Part shown: piece after piece, positions 8,133 through 17,397 of the stretch
Layout: the number at the start of each line of letters is the position of its first letter
How positions within the stretch are numbered: position 1 is the stretch's first letter
Source: JBGSYN01 sp041750975
Lineage (GTDB): Bacteria > Pseudomonadota > Alphaproteobacteria > Geminicoccales > Geminicoccaceae
DNA length: 64,000 nt
NCBI GenBank assembly: GCA_041750975.1
Contig: JBGSYN010000150.1
Coordinates: 32,159-96,158 of the forward strand
Direction: 5' to 3'
The notes under the pieces: model-generated
Told to the model about the DNA's origin: nothing
The model's database searches: none
Seen by the model: the letters and a program-made list of their open reading frames with translations, nothing else
Made by a program: the position numbers and the translations under genes

Positions 8133-9563
8133 TCAGAACCACAATATCGTCACAAGCGCGAAAATCGGCATCAGCAGAAAAATCGACCAGATCATGTAGC
8201 CGAAGAAGCTCGGCATTCTTACACCTGAACCTTCTGCGATTGCCCGGACCATAAAATTTGGCGCATTGCCGATATAGGTGTTGGCACCCATGAAGACCGC
8301 CCCCGCAGAAATAGCCAAAAGGGTCGTTTCCAGCGGACCCATTAAGACAGTGGCATCGCCGCCCGCCGTGTTGAAGAACACCAAATATGTTGGAGCATTG
8401 TCGAGAAAGCTCGACAAGAGCCCCGTGATCCAAAAATACATCGCATTGATCGGCTCGCCGCTCTCGGAGCTTACGGCACTATGCACTGCCGCCAACGCGC
8501 CATCTGGGCCGGCTTTCAAAATTGCAATTACCGGTACAATGGTAATGAAGATTGCGGCAAAGAGTTTGCCGACCTCAAGAATCGGAAACCAGCTAAAGTC
8601 ATTGCCGATACGGGTTTCTGGCAGCGTCATACGCCACGATACGAGGGTAATCAGCAACAGGAGCATATCTCGTAGGACGTTTTGAAGCTCAACTCCGACG
8701 TGGAATGCGTCAAAGCCAATTTGCGGGTGCCAGACACCGCTGAGCAATACGGAGCCGACTACTCCAACCAGCAAAAGGATGTTGATCCGTCCCTCGATGC
8801 CGAATGAGGTTCCGGAATAGTGATTGGTGGGCCTCGCCGGTTCTCGCCGTACTAGGAAGCTGTCGAGGCCATAAAAGACAAACAGTAATATTGTGGCAAC
8901 AAGCGCCATCGGCAGGAACAAATGCGTGGTTGTCCAAAAGAAATCGACACCCTTCAAAAAACCGAGGAAAAGTGGCGGATCGCCGAGCGGCGTTAATGAA
9001 CCACCAATGTTTGCGACGAGAAAAATGAAAAACACCACGACATGGGTTTTGTGGCGCCGCCAGGAGTTTGCCCTCAAAAGAGGACGGATCAATACCATTG
9101 CAGCGCCCGTTGTACCCATCCAGCTTGCCAGGGCAGTCCCAATTGCGAGTAGGATCGTGTTGAATCGCGGTGATCCGGAGAACGATCCGGTAATCTTTAT
9201 GCCTCCGGTCACGGTAAACAGTGATAGCAGGAGAATGATGAAGGGCAGATATTCCAGAAGGGCCACGTGGAGAATTTCGAACGCGGTAACTTCCGGACCA
9301 ACGGCGATCAGCAATGGCAAGAGGAGACTAAGCGACCAGAAAAGGCTGATTTTGCCGAAATGATGATGCCAAAAACGTGGAGCAAAAAGGGGAACAAGGG
9401 CGATTGACAGGAGAATTCCTATGAATGGAATCGCCCAGGTAAGCGCCAGCGTGGCTCCATCGAGGTGATATTCCACTTCTTCGACAGCGTGAGCAATTCC
9501 TGGCCGAGTTATCAGTAGGAGTGACAGGGGGACGGGTACATAGCGGCGGTTCGGCTTCAACAT
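8133..9563 (-). CDS. sodium:proton antiporter-like ion transporter (IT superfamily)
   Basis: The 476-residue protein is an integral inner-membrane transporter with roughly 11-13 hydrophobic segments and a cleavable-looking or signal-anchor N-terminus (VPLSLLLITRPGIAHAVEE). The motif GGSLTPLGDPPLFLGFLKGV and the second half FLDNAPTYLVFFNTAGG are typical of the NhaD/citrate-transporter-like branch of the ion transporter superfamily. Such proteins are often annotated as Na+/H+ antiporters. The ion specificity is inferred from the family only. It is convergent with the gene at 7432-8082 and divergent from clpS, with about 230 bp between starts. It appears monocistronic. Confidence 0.85.
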   Translation of the reverse strand: MLKPNRRYVPVPLSLLLITRPGIAHAVEEVEYHLDGATLALTWAIPFIGILLSIALVPLFAPRFWHHHFGKISLFWSLSLLLPLLIAVGPEVTAFEILHVALLEYLPFIILLLSLFTVTGGIKITGSFSGSPRFNTILLAIGTALASWMGTTGAAMVLIRPLLRANSWRRHKTHVVVFFIFLVANIGGSLTPLGDPPLFLGFLKGVDFFWTTTHLFLPMALVATILLFVFYGLDSFLVRREPARPTNHYSGTSFGIEGRINILLLVGVVGSVLLSGVWHPQIGFDAFHVGVELQNVLRDMLLLLITLVSWRMTLPETRIGNDFSWFPILEVGKLFAAIFITIVPVIAILKAGPDGALAAVHSAVSSESGEPINAMYFWITGLLSSFLDNAPTYLVFFNTAGGDATVLMGPLETTLLAISAGAVFMGANTYIGNAPNFMVRAIAEGSGVRMPSFFGYMIWSIFLLMPIFALVTILWF

Positions 9564-9796
9564 TCGGATGGGGAGTTCCGGGAACCTGCATGGAAGTGGA
9601 GATCAAAATTGATGTGAACTCGGTGCACAGTTTCTCGATGATGTGTCGAATTGACAAGGGGCGTCTAGCTTCGGAACTGATGGCATCTCATATCGATGGA
9701 CCTAGCTCGAGCCAACGAAAGAGATTTTTTTGGGCTTGTTGATGGTCTATCATCAGGCGCGTCAAACCATAGAGGGATCATGTTTGCCGAAGTCAA

Positions 9797-10123
9797 ATGA
9801 GCAAATCCAATGACGACGGTGGGGATGTTGTCGGCAGCGACGTCTCAACCAAGATCCGCCAGAAGACCAAGCGACCTTCGCTCTATAAGGTGTTGCTCCT
9901 GAATGACGACTACACGCCGATGGAATTCGTCGTTCATGTCCTCGAACGATTTTTCTTCAAGGAGCATGAAGAGGCGATGCGCATCATGCTACACGTTCAT
10001 CAGCGAGGCGTTGGCGTATGTGGGGTTTTCACATACGAGGTTGCTGAAACCAAAGTCGCGCAGGTGATGGAGTTTGCGCGACAGCACCAACACCCACTCC
10101 AGTGCACAATGGAAAAGGAGTAA
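9797..10123 (+). CDS. clpS: ATP-dependent Clp protease adaptor ClpS
   Basis: ClpS is the N-end-rule adaptor that delivers proteins with destabilising N-terminal residues to ClpAP. The 108-residue product has an unstructured charged N-terminus followed by the conserved core YKVLLLNDDYTPMEFVVHVLERFF, then HVHQRGVGVCGVFTYEVAETKV. The NDDYTPM segment forms part of the binding pocket for the N-degron. The start ATG at 9797 has a short GAAG tract 5 bases upstream. It is followed 61 bp later by clpA, the usual alphaproteobacterial arrangement. Confidence 0.96.
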   Translation: MSKSNDDGGDVVGSDVSTKIRQKTKRPSLYKVLLLNDDYTPMEFVVHVLERFFFKEHEEAMRIMLHVHQRGVGVCGVFTYEVAETKVAQVMEFARQHQHPLQCTMEKE

Positions 10124-10184
10124 GGGCTTGTCCAATCCGGAATCATTGTGCCATTTGTTGTATCTATCGCGTGGAACTTAGGGA

Positions 10185-12512
10185 ATGCCCATGTTGTCGA
10201 GATCGCTAGAAAAGACGCTAAGGCGTGCCCTTGCGCTGGCCAACGCCCGACAGCATGAGTACGCCACACTGGAACATCTCGTTCTCGCTTTGACAGAGGA
10301 TCAGGACGCTGGCGCGGTCTTGAAGGCATGTGCCATTGATCTCGTCCGGTTGCGGGCGAGCGTGTCCGAATTCCTTGATCATGAACTCGCCGGTCTGGTC
10401 GTCGAGACTGCGGTGGACGCAAAACCGACGGCTGGCTTTCAACGCGTCATTCAGCGAGCCGCGATCCATGTTCAATCATCAGGGCGAAGCGAGGTGACAG
10501 GCGCAAATGTGTTGGTGGCGCTGTTTTCCGAGCGAGAATCTCACGCGGTGTTCTTCCTACAAGAACAGAATATGACCCGTCTCGATGCCGTGAACTATAT
10601 CTCTCACGGCATCGCCAAAAAACCCGGGATGCATGAGGAGCGTCGAGTGCGCGGAACGGAGGAGGCTGCCGCCGGCGAAAAGAAGGAAAGTTCGGCCGAG
10701 GCGCTGGCGACATATTGTACGGATCTGAATGAGAAAGCTCGCCAAGGTAAGGTCGACATCCTCATCGGGCGGGAACTTGAGATTGAGCGAACGATCCAGA
10801 TCCTGTGTCGCCGCTCGAAAAATAACCCGCTGTTCGTCGGCGATCCGGGTGTTGGCAAAACTGCAATTGCCGAAGGACTGGCTCGACGTATCGTCAATGG
10901 CGAAGTTCCTGAGGTACTGAATGAAGCGGTCATCTACGCGCTCGATATGGGAGCGCTCCTTGCCGGCACCCGATATCGCGGTGACTTCGAGGAGCGGTTG
11001 AAAGCGGTTATCGGCGAGCTTGAGGCAGATCCCCGAGCAATTTTATTCATTGACGAGATTCACACGGTTATCGGAGCCGGTGCCACCAGCGGCGGATCCT
11101 TGGACGCGTCGAATATTTTGAAGCCGGCATTGGCAAGCGGTACTTTGCGCTGCATCGGTTCGACGACATACAAGGAGTTCAGGAGTTATTTTGAGAAGGA
11201 TCGTGCACTGGTTCGGCGGTTTCAGAAAATCGACGTCCCCGAGCCCAGCGAGAATGAAACGTTCAAAATACTTCAAGGGCTGCGGCCGAGCTTCGAAGCC
11301 CATCACCGTATCAAGTACACTAATGGTGCGCTAAAGGCGGCTGTGAAGCTTTCCACACGCTATATTCACGACCGGAAGCTACCGGACAAAGCTATCGATG
11401 TGATCGATGAGGTAGGCGCGGCTCAGATGCTCCGGCCGCCGGCACTTCGCCGCAAAACGGTTGCGACGAAAGATATCGAGGAAATTGTCGCCAAAATCGC
11501 ACGTGTACCGATCAAGGCAGTGAATTCGCGAGACAAGGAATCGCTTCGGTCGCTGAAGCCCGATCTGCAGTCGGCGGTGTTCGGCCAGGATGAGGCCATT
11601 GAGGCATTGTCGAGCGCTATCAAGCTTTCCAGGGCGGGTTTGCGCGATCCGCAAAAACCGATTGGCTGCTATCTCTTCTCCGGCCCGACCGGTGTCGGCA
11701 AAACCGAAGTTGCACGGCAACTTGCCAAGGTGCAGGCAATCGAACTCATTCGGTTCGACATGTCAGAGTACATGGAGAGGCACACCGTGTCTCGACTGAT
11801 CGGAGCTCCACCTGGATATGTTGGCTTCGATCAGGGCGGCTTACTGACCGATTCGGTCGATCAGCATCCCCACGCGGTCCTTCTTCTCGATGAGATAGAA
11901 AAGGCTCATCCGGAGGTTTTCAACATTCTGCTTCAGGTCATGGACTACGGCAAACTGACCGACAACAATGGCAAGACCGTAGACTTCCGGAATGTCATTC
12001 TCATCATGACCACCAATGCGGGTGCGAGCGATATGAGCCGGCCCCCGATGGGCTTCGGTCGTCTTGAGAGAGAGGGTGAAGACAGCGAGGCAATCAAGCG
12101 GTTGTTCACGCCGGAGTTCCGCAATCGCCTCGACGCGATTATCACATTCAAAGGCTTGACCCCCCAGATTATTACCAGTGTTGTGGACAAATTCGTCGCT
12201 GAGTTGGCGGCGCAGCTTGCCGACCGCAGGGTGCACTTGGAGGTCGATGACGCGGCACGGGCTTGGCTGGGAGAGCGAGGCTACGAACCGCTTTTCGGTG
12301 CGCGCCCGCTGGCTCGTGTCATTCAGGAGAGCATCAAGCGCCCACTGGCCGATGAGCTTCTCTTCGGAAAGCTCGTCAACGGTGGCAAGGTGGTCGTCAG
12401 TGTGACCGACAACAAGCTTTCGTTCGAGACGACGCCAGCCGCCGTGACCAAAAAGGTCGATCGACACAAGCGCGGACCTACACCCAAAGCGCTTCCCGAA
12501 CCGGTCGAGTAG
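10185..12512 (+). CDS. clpA: ATP-dependent Clp protease ATP-binding subunit ClpA
   Basis: ClpA is the hexameric AAA+ unfoldase that feeds substrates to ClpP, with ClpS as adaptor. The 775-residue protein has the N-terminal ClpS-binding domain (SRSLEKTLRRALALANARQHEYATLEHL is the start of this region), a first AAA+ module with Walker A GDPGVGKT, and a second with GPTGVGKT. The DEIHTVIGAG and DEIEKAHPEVFN segments and the D2-small domain (GARPLARVIQESIKRPLADEL) are all present. The ATG at 10185 gives MPMLSRSLE, which lines up with family starts. The ATG two codons later has a slightly better placed GGGA tract. No clpP is in the window. Confidence 0.96.
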   Translation: MPMLSRSLEKTLRRALALANARQHEYATLEHLVLALTEDQDAGAVLKACAIDLVRLRASVSEFLDHELAGLVVETAVDAKPTAGFQRVIQRAAIHVQSSGRSEVTGANVLVALFSERESHAVFFLQEQNMTRLDAVNYISHGIAKKPGMHEERRVRGTEEAAAGEKKESSAEALATYCTDLNEKARQGKVDILIGRELEIERTIQILCRRSKNNPLFVGDPGVGKTAIAEGLARRIVNGEVPEVLNEAVIYALDMGALLAGTRYRGDFEERLKAVIGELEADPRAILFIDEIHTVIGAGATSGGSLDASNILKPALASGTLRCIGSTTYKEFRSYFEKDRALVRRFQKIDVPEPSENETFKILQGLRPSFEAHHRIKYTNGALKAAVKLSTRYIHDRKLPDKAIDVIDEVGAAQMLRPPALRRKTVATKDIEEIVAKIARVPIKAVNSRDKESLRSLKPDLQSAVFGQDEAIEALSSAIKLSRAGLRDPQKPIGCYLFSGPTGVGKTEVARQLAKVQAIELIRFDMSEYMERHTVSRLIGAPPGYVGFDQGGLLTDSVDQHPHAVLLLDEIEKAHPEVFNILLQVMDYGKLTDNNGKTVDFRNVILIMTTNAGASDMSRPPMGFGRLEREGEDSEAIKRLFTPEFRNRLDAIITFKGLTPQIITSVVDKFVAELAAQLADRRVHLEVDDAARAWLGERGYEPLFGARPLARVIQESIKRPLADELLFGKLVNGGKVVVSVTDNKLSFETTPAAVTKKVDRHKRGPTPKALPEPVE

Positions 12513-12527
12513 ACAATTTCTCGGACA

Positions 12528-13673
12528 TCAAGAGTTTTCGTCCGTTCCCGTCCGGTGGAATGGCGTCATCTGATTTAGTTCCTGCATGCGCTCGCCGATT
12601 TCTCGGTTTTCATGATCGAGAAAACGCGCGATAGCTTGTCGGAAACTCTCGTTCGGGATGTAATGGGCGCTGTAGGTCAGCGCCGGAGCGTAGCCTCGCT
12701 GCAATTTGTGGGGGCCCTGGGCCCCTGCTTCGACGCGCTTCAGGCCCTTGGCAATCGCGTGATCGATTGCCTGATAGTAACAAGCCTCAAAGTGAAGAAA
12801 ATCGTAGTCCTCGAGGCATCCCCAATTGCGCCCGTAAAGCGTATCGGCGCCAACGAGATTTAGAGCTCCGGCCACCAGGCGACCACTTCTATATGCAGCG
12901 GCGAATACGACCTTGTCGCTCATTTCGTTGGCCAGCATACGAAAGAAGCTCCTTTTCAAATAGGCGCTGCCCCATCGCTTATCGATCGTTGACAGATAGA
13001 ATGGGTAAAATGCGTCGAGTGCCGCAGCGACTTCAAGCGGGTCCTGCAACATTCGGACTTCTATACCGTCCTGATTGACGCGTTTGCGCTCCTTGCGGAT
13101 CATCTTTCGCTTGCTGGAGCGCAGGTCCCCGAGAAAATCATCAAAGCACGAGTAACCACGATTCTCCCAGTGGTATTGAATGCCACGGCGCAGCAGAAAT
13201 CCGCTGCGGCCCAAAGCTCGCCATTCATCCTCCATGCAGAAGGTAACGTGCATGGAGGAGAGCTCCAGGCGACAGACGATCTCCTGCAATGCGTATCCAA
13301 CCTCGACCAGTCTTTCGCCGCCCCCCTGGCGCAAGAAAATCCGAGCGCCCGGTACCGGTGTGAATGGGACGGCGACCTGTATCTTTGGATAGTAATCGCC
13401 ACCGGCTCGCTGAAAGGCATCCGCCCAGCCCCAATCGAAGACATATTCTCCGTAGGAATGGCCCTTGAGGTACATCGGAACGATGGCGAGCGTGTCGTTG
13501 CCGTCCTTGAGGACGGCATGAAGGGGCGTCCATCCCGTCTGACGACTTGCGGAGCCACTCCTCTCGAGAATGGAGAAAAACTGGTGCGAGAGGAAGGGAT
13601 TATCGGAAGGCGCCAGATCGTCCCAAAGTGCAGGCTCGATTTCGTCAATGGATTGGTGAAGTTCGACCTGCAT
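12528..13673 (-). CDS. GNAT-like protein of the peptidogalycan/DUF482 family
   Basis: The 381-residue protein matches the DUF482 group of acyltransferase-like (GNAT-fold, FemAB-related) proteins found in many alphaproteobacteria. Typical stretches are ALWDDLAPSDNPFLSHQFFS near the N-terminus, VPMYLKGHSYGEYVFDWGWA, KRKMIRKERKRV in the middle and RVEAGAQGPHKLQRGYAP near the C-terminus. The biochemical role of the family is not established; an aminoacyl or acyl transfer in envelope biosynthesis has been suggested by the domain name. It is convergent with clpA (15 bp between stops). Confidence 0.8.
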   Translation of the reverse strand: MQVELHQSIDEIEPALWDDLAPSDNPFLSHQFFSILERSGSASRQTGWTPLHAVLKDGNDTLAIVPMYLKGHSYGEYVFDWGWADAFQRAGGDYYPKIQVAVPFTPVPGARIFLRQGGGERLVEVGYALQEIVCRLELSSMHVTFCMEDEWRALGRSGFLLRRGIQYHWENRGYSCFDDFLGDLRSSKRKMIRKERKRVNQDGIEVRMLQDPLEVAAALDAFYPFYLSTIDKRWGSAYLKRSFFRMLANEMSDKVVFAAAYRSGRLVAGALNLVGADTLYGRNWGCLEDYDFLHFEACYYQAIDHAIAKGLKRVEAGAQGPHKLQRGYAPALTYSAHYIPNESFRQAIARFLDHENREIGERMQELNQMTPFHRTGTDENS

Positions 13674-13776
13674 CTCACCGAGCCCGTGATGTCCGCGTCC
13701 CTAGGGACCTAGTCGGCCGTCATACCAATTCCAGCGATCTCATCGGATTGATATGTCTTGAACCACGGGCTGATGT

Positions 13777-15222
13777 TCAGCTGGATGTAAGCTTGAATTC
13801 AATGCGGCGATTCCGCCGGAAAGCTTCCGGGCTGTCACCTGGGTCCAGCGGCTGGAACTCACCGAAGCCGGTTGCAGCCAGGCGTTCGGCGGGAACGCCC
13901 ATTTCCAAGAGTTCGCGGACTACTGCAATCGCTCTTGCGGTTGATAGCTCCCAATTCGATTCGAACGCGGCGGTTGTAATCGGAACGCGGTCGGAATGGC
14001 CATCCACTCGCAGGATCCAATGCAGTTCCGGCGGAATTTTCGAGGCGACATCGTTGAGTGTCTGCGCCAGTTGTCCGAGCTGCGCTTGTCCTTCGGACCC
14101 TATCTCAGCCGAACCGGAAGCGAACAGGACCTCCGAAGGAAAAACAAACCGATCGCCAACCACGCGGAACGCGGATCCTTCGCCTAAAGCGTCCTTTAGA
14201 CGACCGAAAAACTCGGAACGATAGCGTGAAAGCTCTTCCACTTGCTTGGCCAGAGCGAGATTGAGGCGCTCGCCGAGCCGCATGATCTCACCCTGCTGAT
14301 CTTCTACCTGCAGCTCTGAGGTTGCGAGCAGGCTTTCAACGGCATTTAGTTGCTCGGTCAGTAGCGCAACCCTGGTCGAAAGTGCCTCGACTTCCTCCTC
14401 GGAAGCACCTAGCGCCTTCACTGACGAAGAATGGTCCGATTGAAGTGCAGCGAACTGGGTGTCTCGAGCCTCCAAGGTCTCATTCAGACTAGCGATCTTC
14501 ACTTGGTACTGCTCCTGTTCCCTTAGAAGGATCGATTCCCGGGATACGACCTCATTTTTGAGTTCCGCATTAGTGTCCTTCAGCGCCGCTAATTCCTCGG
14601 CGAGCGTTAAGGTTCGCTGCTCCTCCTCACCGATTTTCGTGAGAAGCGCTTGCCGTTCATCGCGAAGCGAGTCGATCGAACTCTCGAGTGACGAATTTGT
14701 CTCCTGCTGCAGGTCCAACTCGTTGCGCAGGCTTGCAACTGTTTGCTCTGCAGCCTCAAATGCAGATGAGCGATCCCCAAGCTGCGTCTCGAGGCTTGCG
14801 ATTTGTAGCTGCAATCGAGCCATCAATGTCTCGCGTTGGCTCACCTCATCGTTCAAACGATCACGGTCCCGGGCGAGATCTTCGACCTCCGTGTTCAGTG
14901 CCACCGTGCGGCTACGCAGCGAATCGTTGGTCTGTCCCGTGCCAGAAATTCGCGTGGCCGCCGCATCGATCTGATTCTCAAGGAATTCCAAAGCCTTATC
15001 ACGTTCACGTGTCGCCTGATCGATCCTCTCGAGCCTGGCGCGAACTCTTGCCATCAGGGCGTCGACATCAATTGGAGTGGACGTCGTTTGATCCACATTT
15101 TGCGGTGATGCTGCCTCTGTTTGGTCGCTCTGCCCGAACGCGACCGGATGCGTCGCGACAATGACGGTAGATGCCAGAAGGAGCATCGATATGCGTGTTG
15201 GTGGCATTCCCCGCCCAATCAC
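13777..15222 (-). CDS. OmpA-domain peptidoglycan-binding protein with long coiled coil
   Basis: This 481-residue envelope protein starts with a signal-peptide-like segment (ISMLLLASTVIVATHPVAFG). A long Glu/Leu/Gln-rich coiled coil covers roughly residues 50-330. The C-terminal OmpA/MotB-type domain has the peptidoglycan-binding signature (VDGHSDRVP, then NWELSTARAIAVVRELL, then RRNRRIEFKL). The architecture suggests a periplasmic or membrane-anchored protein bridging to the cell wall. It is not flagellar MotB, since there is no adjacent motA and the coiled coil is far longer. A GTG start at 15222 is favoured by AAGGA 6 bases upstream; an ATG at 15207 is the alternative. Confidence 0.83.
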   Translation of the reverse strand: MIGRGMPPTRISMLLLASTVIVATHPVAFGQSDQTEAASPQNVDQTTSTPIDVDALMARVRARLERIDQATRERDKALEFLENQIDAAATRISGTGQTNDSLRSRTVALNTEVEDLARDRDRLNDEVSQRETLMARLQLQIASLETQLGDRSSAFEAAEQTVASLRNELDLQQETNSSLESSIDSLRDERQALLTKIGEEEQRTLTLAEELAALKDTNAELKNEVVSRESILLREQEQYQVKIASLNETLEARDTQFAALQSDHSSSVKALGASEEEVEALSTRVALLTEQLNAVESLLATSELQVEDQQGEIMRLGERLNLALAKQVEELSRYRSEFFGRLKDALGEGSAFRVVGDRFVFPSEVLFASGSAEIGSEGQAQLGQLAQTLNDVASKIPPELHWILRVDGHSDRVPITTAAFESNWELSTARAIAVVRELLEMGVPAERLAATGFGEFQPLDPGDSPEAFRRNRRIEFKLTSS

Positions 15223-15323
15223 AATAGATCCTTACTCATCTTTAATTGCCTGGAGCGAAGGCGCAAGGTTGAACGCGGCGACCATCATACCCACCGGTAT
15301 GACCCTTGGTGAAAGGCATTAAT

Positions 15324-15848
15324 GTGAAATTTGAACTCGGACCTAACCGGCCCGCCGGTGTGACGGACCTTTATTGGATCGCACCAACCGCCGTGGTGAT
15401 TGGCGATGTACGGCTTGAGTATGAGGCGAGTGTTTGGTGGGGTGCCGTATTGCGCGGCGATAACGAGATGATCGCCATAGGCGCGGGCAGCAATGTCCAG
15501 GATAACTCGGTTCTACATACGGATCCGGGGTTTCCTCTTAGAGTTGGACCGCTCGTCACCATTGGGCATCTGGCGATGCTTCATGGCTGTACTGTTGGTG
15601 AGGGGTCATTGGTTGGCATTGGATCCGTTGTGCTCAATGGGGCCCGTATCGGTCGCAATTGTCTGATCGGCGCCAAGGCTCTCGTCACGGAAGGCACCGA
15701 AGTTCCTGATGGATCCCTGGTCCTTGGATCGCCCGGCAAGGTCGTCCGTAGTCTGTCCGAGCAGCAGATCGAGCGAATGCATGCCGGTACCGAACGATAC
15801 ATTCAGAACTGGCGCTGCTATGCTGCGACGCTGAAGAAGATTAATTAG
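15324..15848 (+). CDS. gamma-class carbonic anhydrase family protein
   Basis: The 174-residue product is a left-handed beta-helix protein of hexapeptide repeats. It carries the three-histidine metal site expected of the gamma carbonic anhydrase family: one in SVLHTDPGFPL and two in TIGHLAMLHGC. Members bind Zn2+ or Fe2+ and hydrate CO2, though activity of individual members is not assured. The GTG at 15324 was chosen because AAAGG lies 7 bases upstream. TTG at 15306 and GTG at 15309 are in frame but have no ribosome binding site. The gene is divergent from the OmpA-domain gene and convergent with the MFS gene, the ends overlapping by 4 bp. Confidence 0.9.
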   Translation: MKFELGPNRPAGVTDLYWIAPTAVVIGDVRLEYEASVWWGAVLRGDNEMIAIGAGSNVQDNSVLHTDPGFPLRVGPLVTIGHLAMLHGCTVGEGSLVGIGSVVLNGARIGRNCLIGAKALVTEGTEVPDGSLVLGSPGKVVRSLSEQQIERMHAGTERYIQNWRCYAATLKKIN

Positions 15849-17116
15849 CCACTCATCGCCAAGCGCGCGACCGGCTGCTCGACTATCGGCCAATGGATAA
15901 TGGCGGCAAACACGCCTAGGAGAACACTGGTCCACCATACGATGTCGTAGCTTCCTAAAAGGTCGAAGACATAGCCGCCCATCCACACTCCCAAAAACGC
16001 GCCAAGCTGGTGGCTCAAAAAAACTATTCCAAAAAGGGTCCCCATATAGCGCGGGCCGAACATCAGCGCGACCAGCCCTGAGGTCAGAGGAACGGTCGAA
16101 AGCCACAATAGCCCCATCGCCGAGGCGAAAACGAGCGTCGATGCAGCTGAGAGCGGCAGAATCATATAGAGGCCGATCACGACCGCACGGGCGAGGTAGA
16201 TGAAGCTCAACAGATATTTCTTGCTGAAGCGGCCCCCGAGCACGCCCGAAGAAAAGGAACCAACAACGTTGAACAACCCGACCAACGCAATCGCCCAGGC
16301 CCCGACAGCGGGAGAGATCCCGGCATCCGCGACGAAAGCGGGCAGGTGGATCTGGATGAAAGCGACGTGGTAGCCGCAAACGAAGAAACCAGCCGCAAGC
16401 AGCACAAAGCTGCGATGAGAAAGTGCCTCCCGAATCGCCTCTCCGAGTGTCTGGGTCGATTGAGCGAATCGACCCTCGTTGGACGCTGCAAACGTCAAGC
16501 TTAAGGGGATTACCAGAAGCACGATGCTGCCGATCAGAATCAGAGCCGTCGACCAGCCATAGGCAAAAATGAACGACTGGCCCAATGGCACCATCAGGAA
16601 CTGGCCCAGGGAGTTCGCGGCGACGATCACGCCGAATGCCATGGAACGACGTGCTTCCGGCAACAGTCGTCCGACTGCTGCCATGACCAAGCCGAATGAT
16701 GCTCCGGCCCCGCCGACGCCTATCAGGAAGCCTGCCGACAAAGTCAGCATTGCAGGCGTCGTGCTCATGGCCATCAGCACTAGGCCGGTAGCATAGACGA
16801 TGCTCCCAACAATGAGCACGCGGACTGCCCCGAATCGATCAGCTATCGCGCCTGCGATCGGCTGGCCAAGGCCCCAGATGATGTTTTGTACGGCGATGGC
16901 GAGAGCGAATACCTCGCGACCCCAACCGAACGTCGAAGACATCGGCTCAAGGAAAAGCCCGAATCCGGACCGGGCACCGAAAGTAATCAGCGCGATGAGA
17001 CTGGCGATTCCGACAAGGAAATGAGGCTGTCGCCAAGACGCTCCAGGCATGCGCATTGCTTTAATTTTTTGGGGAGAAGTCTGATTGAGTGTGTCATTCG
17101 TCTTGACGAACGACAC
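15845..17116 (-). CDS. MFS transporter
   Basis: The 423-residue protein has the two six-helix halves of the major facilitator superfamily. The loop between helices 2 and 3 carries AGAIADRFGAVRVL, the conserved MFS signature. It resembles the monocarboxylate/oxalate-formate antiporter-like group annotated as CynX/NimT or OFA-type, but substrate is unknown. The GTG at 17116 lies inside a large imperfect palindrome (17083-17122). An internal ATG at 17056 (MRMPGASWRQ) just before the first helix is a plausible alternative start, which would leave the palindrome in the leader. No good ribosome binding site separates the options. Confidence 0.85.
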   Translation of the reverse strand: MSFVKTNDTLNQTSPQKIKAMRMPGASWRQPHFLVGIASLIALITFGARSGFGLFLEPMSSTFGWGREVFALAIAVQNIIWGLGQPIAGAIADRFGAVRVLIVGSIVYATGLVLMAMSTTPAMLTLSAGFLIGVGGAGASFGLVMAAVGRLLPEARRSMAFGVIVAANSLGQFLMVPLGQSFIFAYGWSTALILIGSIVLLVIPLSLTFAASNEGRFAQSTQTLGEAIREALSHRSFVLLAAGFFVCGYHVAFIQIHLPAFVADAGISPAVGAWAIALVGLFNVVGSFSSGVLGGRFSKKYLLSFIYLARAVVIGLYMILPLSAASTLVFASAMGLLWLSTVPLTSGLVALMFGPRYMGTLFGIVFLSHQLGAFLGVWMGGYVFDLLGSYDIVWWTSVLLGVFAAIIHWPIVEQPVARLAMSG

Positions 17117-17122
17117 TCAATC
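17083..17122. repeat. large imperfect inverted repeat at the MFS gene start
   Basis: The outer arms GATTGAGTGT (17083-17092) and ACACTCAATC (17113-17122) are perfectly complementary. The inner arms TTCGTC (17097-17102) and GACGAA (17105-17110) are also complementary, with a two-base centre. The repeat covers the proposed GTG start of the MFS gene. It could be an operator for a dimeric regulator or an RNA hairpin that hides the start codon. Confidence 0.55.
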
Positions 17123-17179
17123 GTCCGCCGCTAGTAGCGCCAATTTCCCCGAGCGACAATGCGCTAGCGATACTTCGAT

Positions 17180-17272
17180 CTAAGGAGCGATCGCCATCGG
17201 CAGGGGCGTTTCGATTATTGCAGCGACAATCATCAATACGGCAGTGAGATAAAGGGTTACGCGGGCGACCAT
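17180..17272 (-). CDS. candidate 30-residue single-span membrane microprotein
   Basis: An ATG at 17272 opens a 30-codon frame ending in TAG. The translation has a basic N-terminus (MVARVTLY) followed by an uninterrupted hydrophobic run (LTAVLMIVAAII) and a short tail (ETPLPMAIAP), which would fit one membrane span. A GGAA tract lies 7 bases upstream. It sits alone between purH and the MFS gene on the same strand. I know no family for it, and a short hydrophobic frame can arise by chance. Confidence 0.3.
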   Translation of the reverse strand: MVARVTLYLTAVLMIVAAIIETPLPMAIAP

Positions 17273-17397
17273 TTCCGTATTCCGGGCGAGTGATTTGGTC
17301 TCCCGAAACTACGTCAACAACTATTAACGAAAGGTGACTCCGCGCACATCTCGAGATCACTCGAGGGTGACCTTTCTCACAATAATGCAGATAGTAC

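Noticed and set aside
13170..13712. 180-codon plus-strand frame opposite the GNAT-like gene
   Set aside because: The minus-strand protein matches a known family across its length; the plus frame does not match anything.
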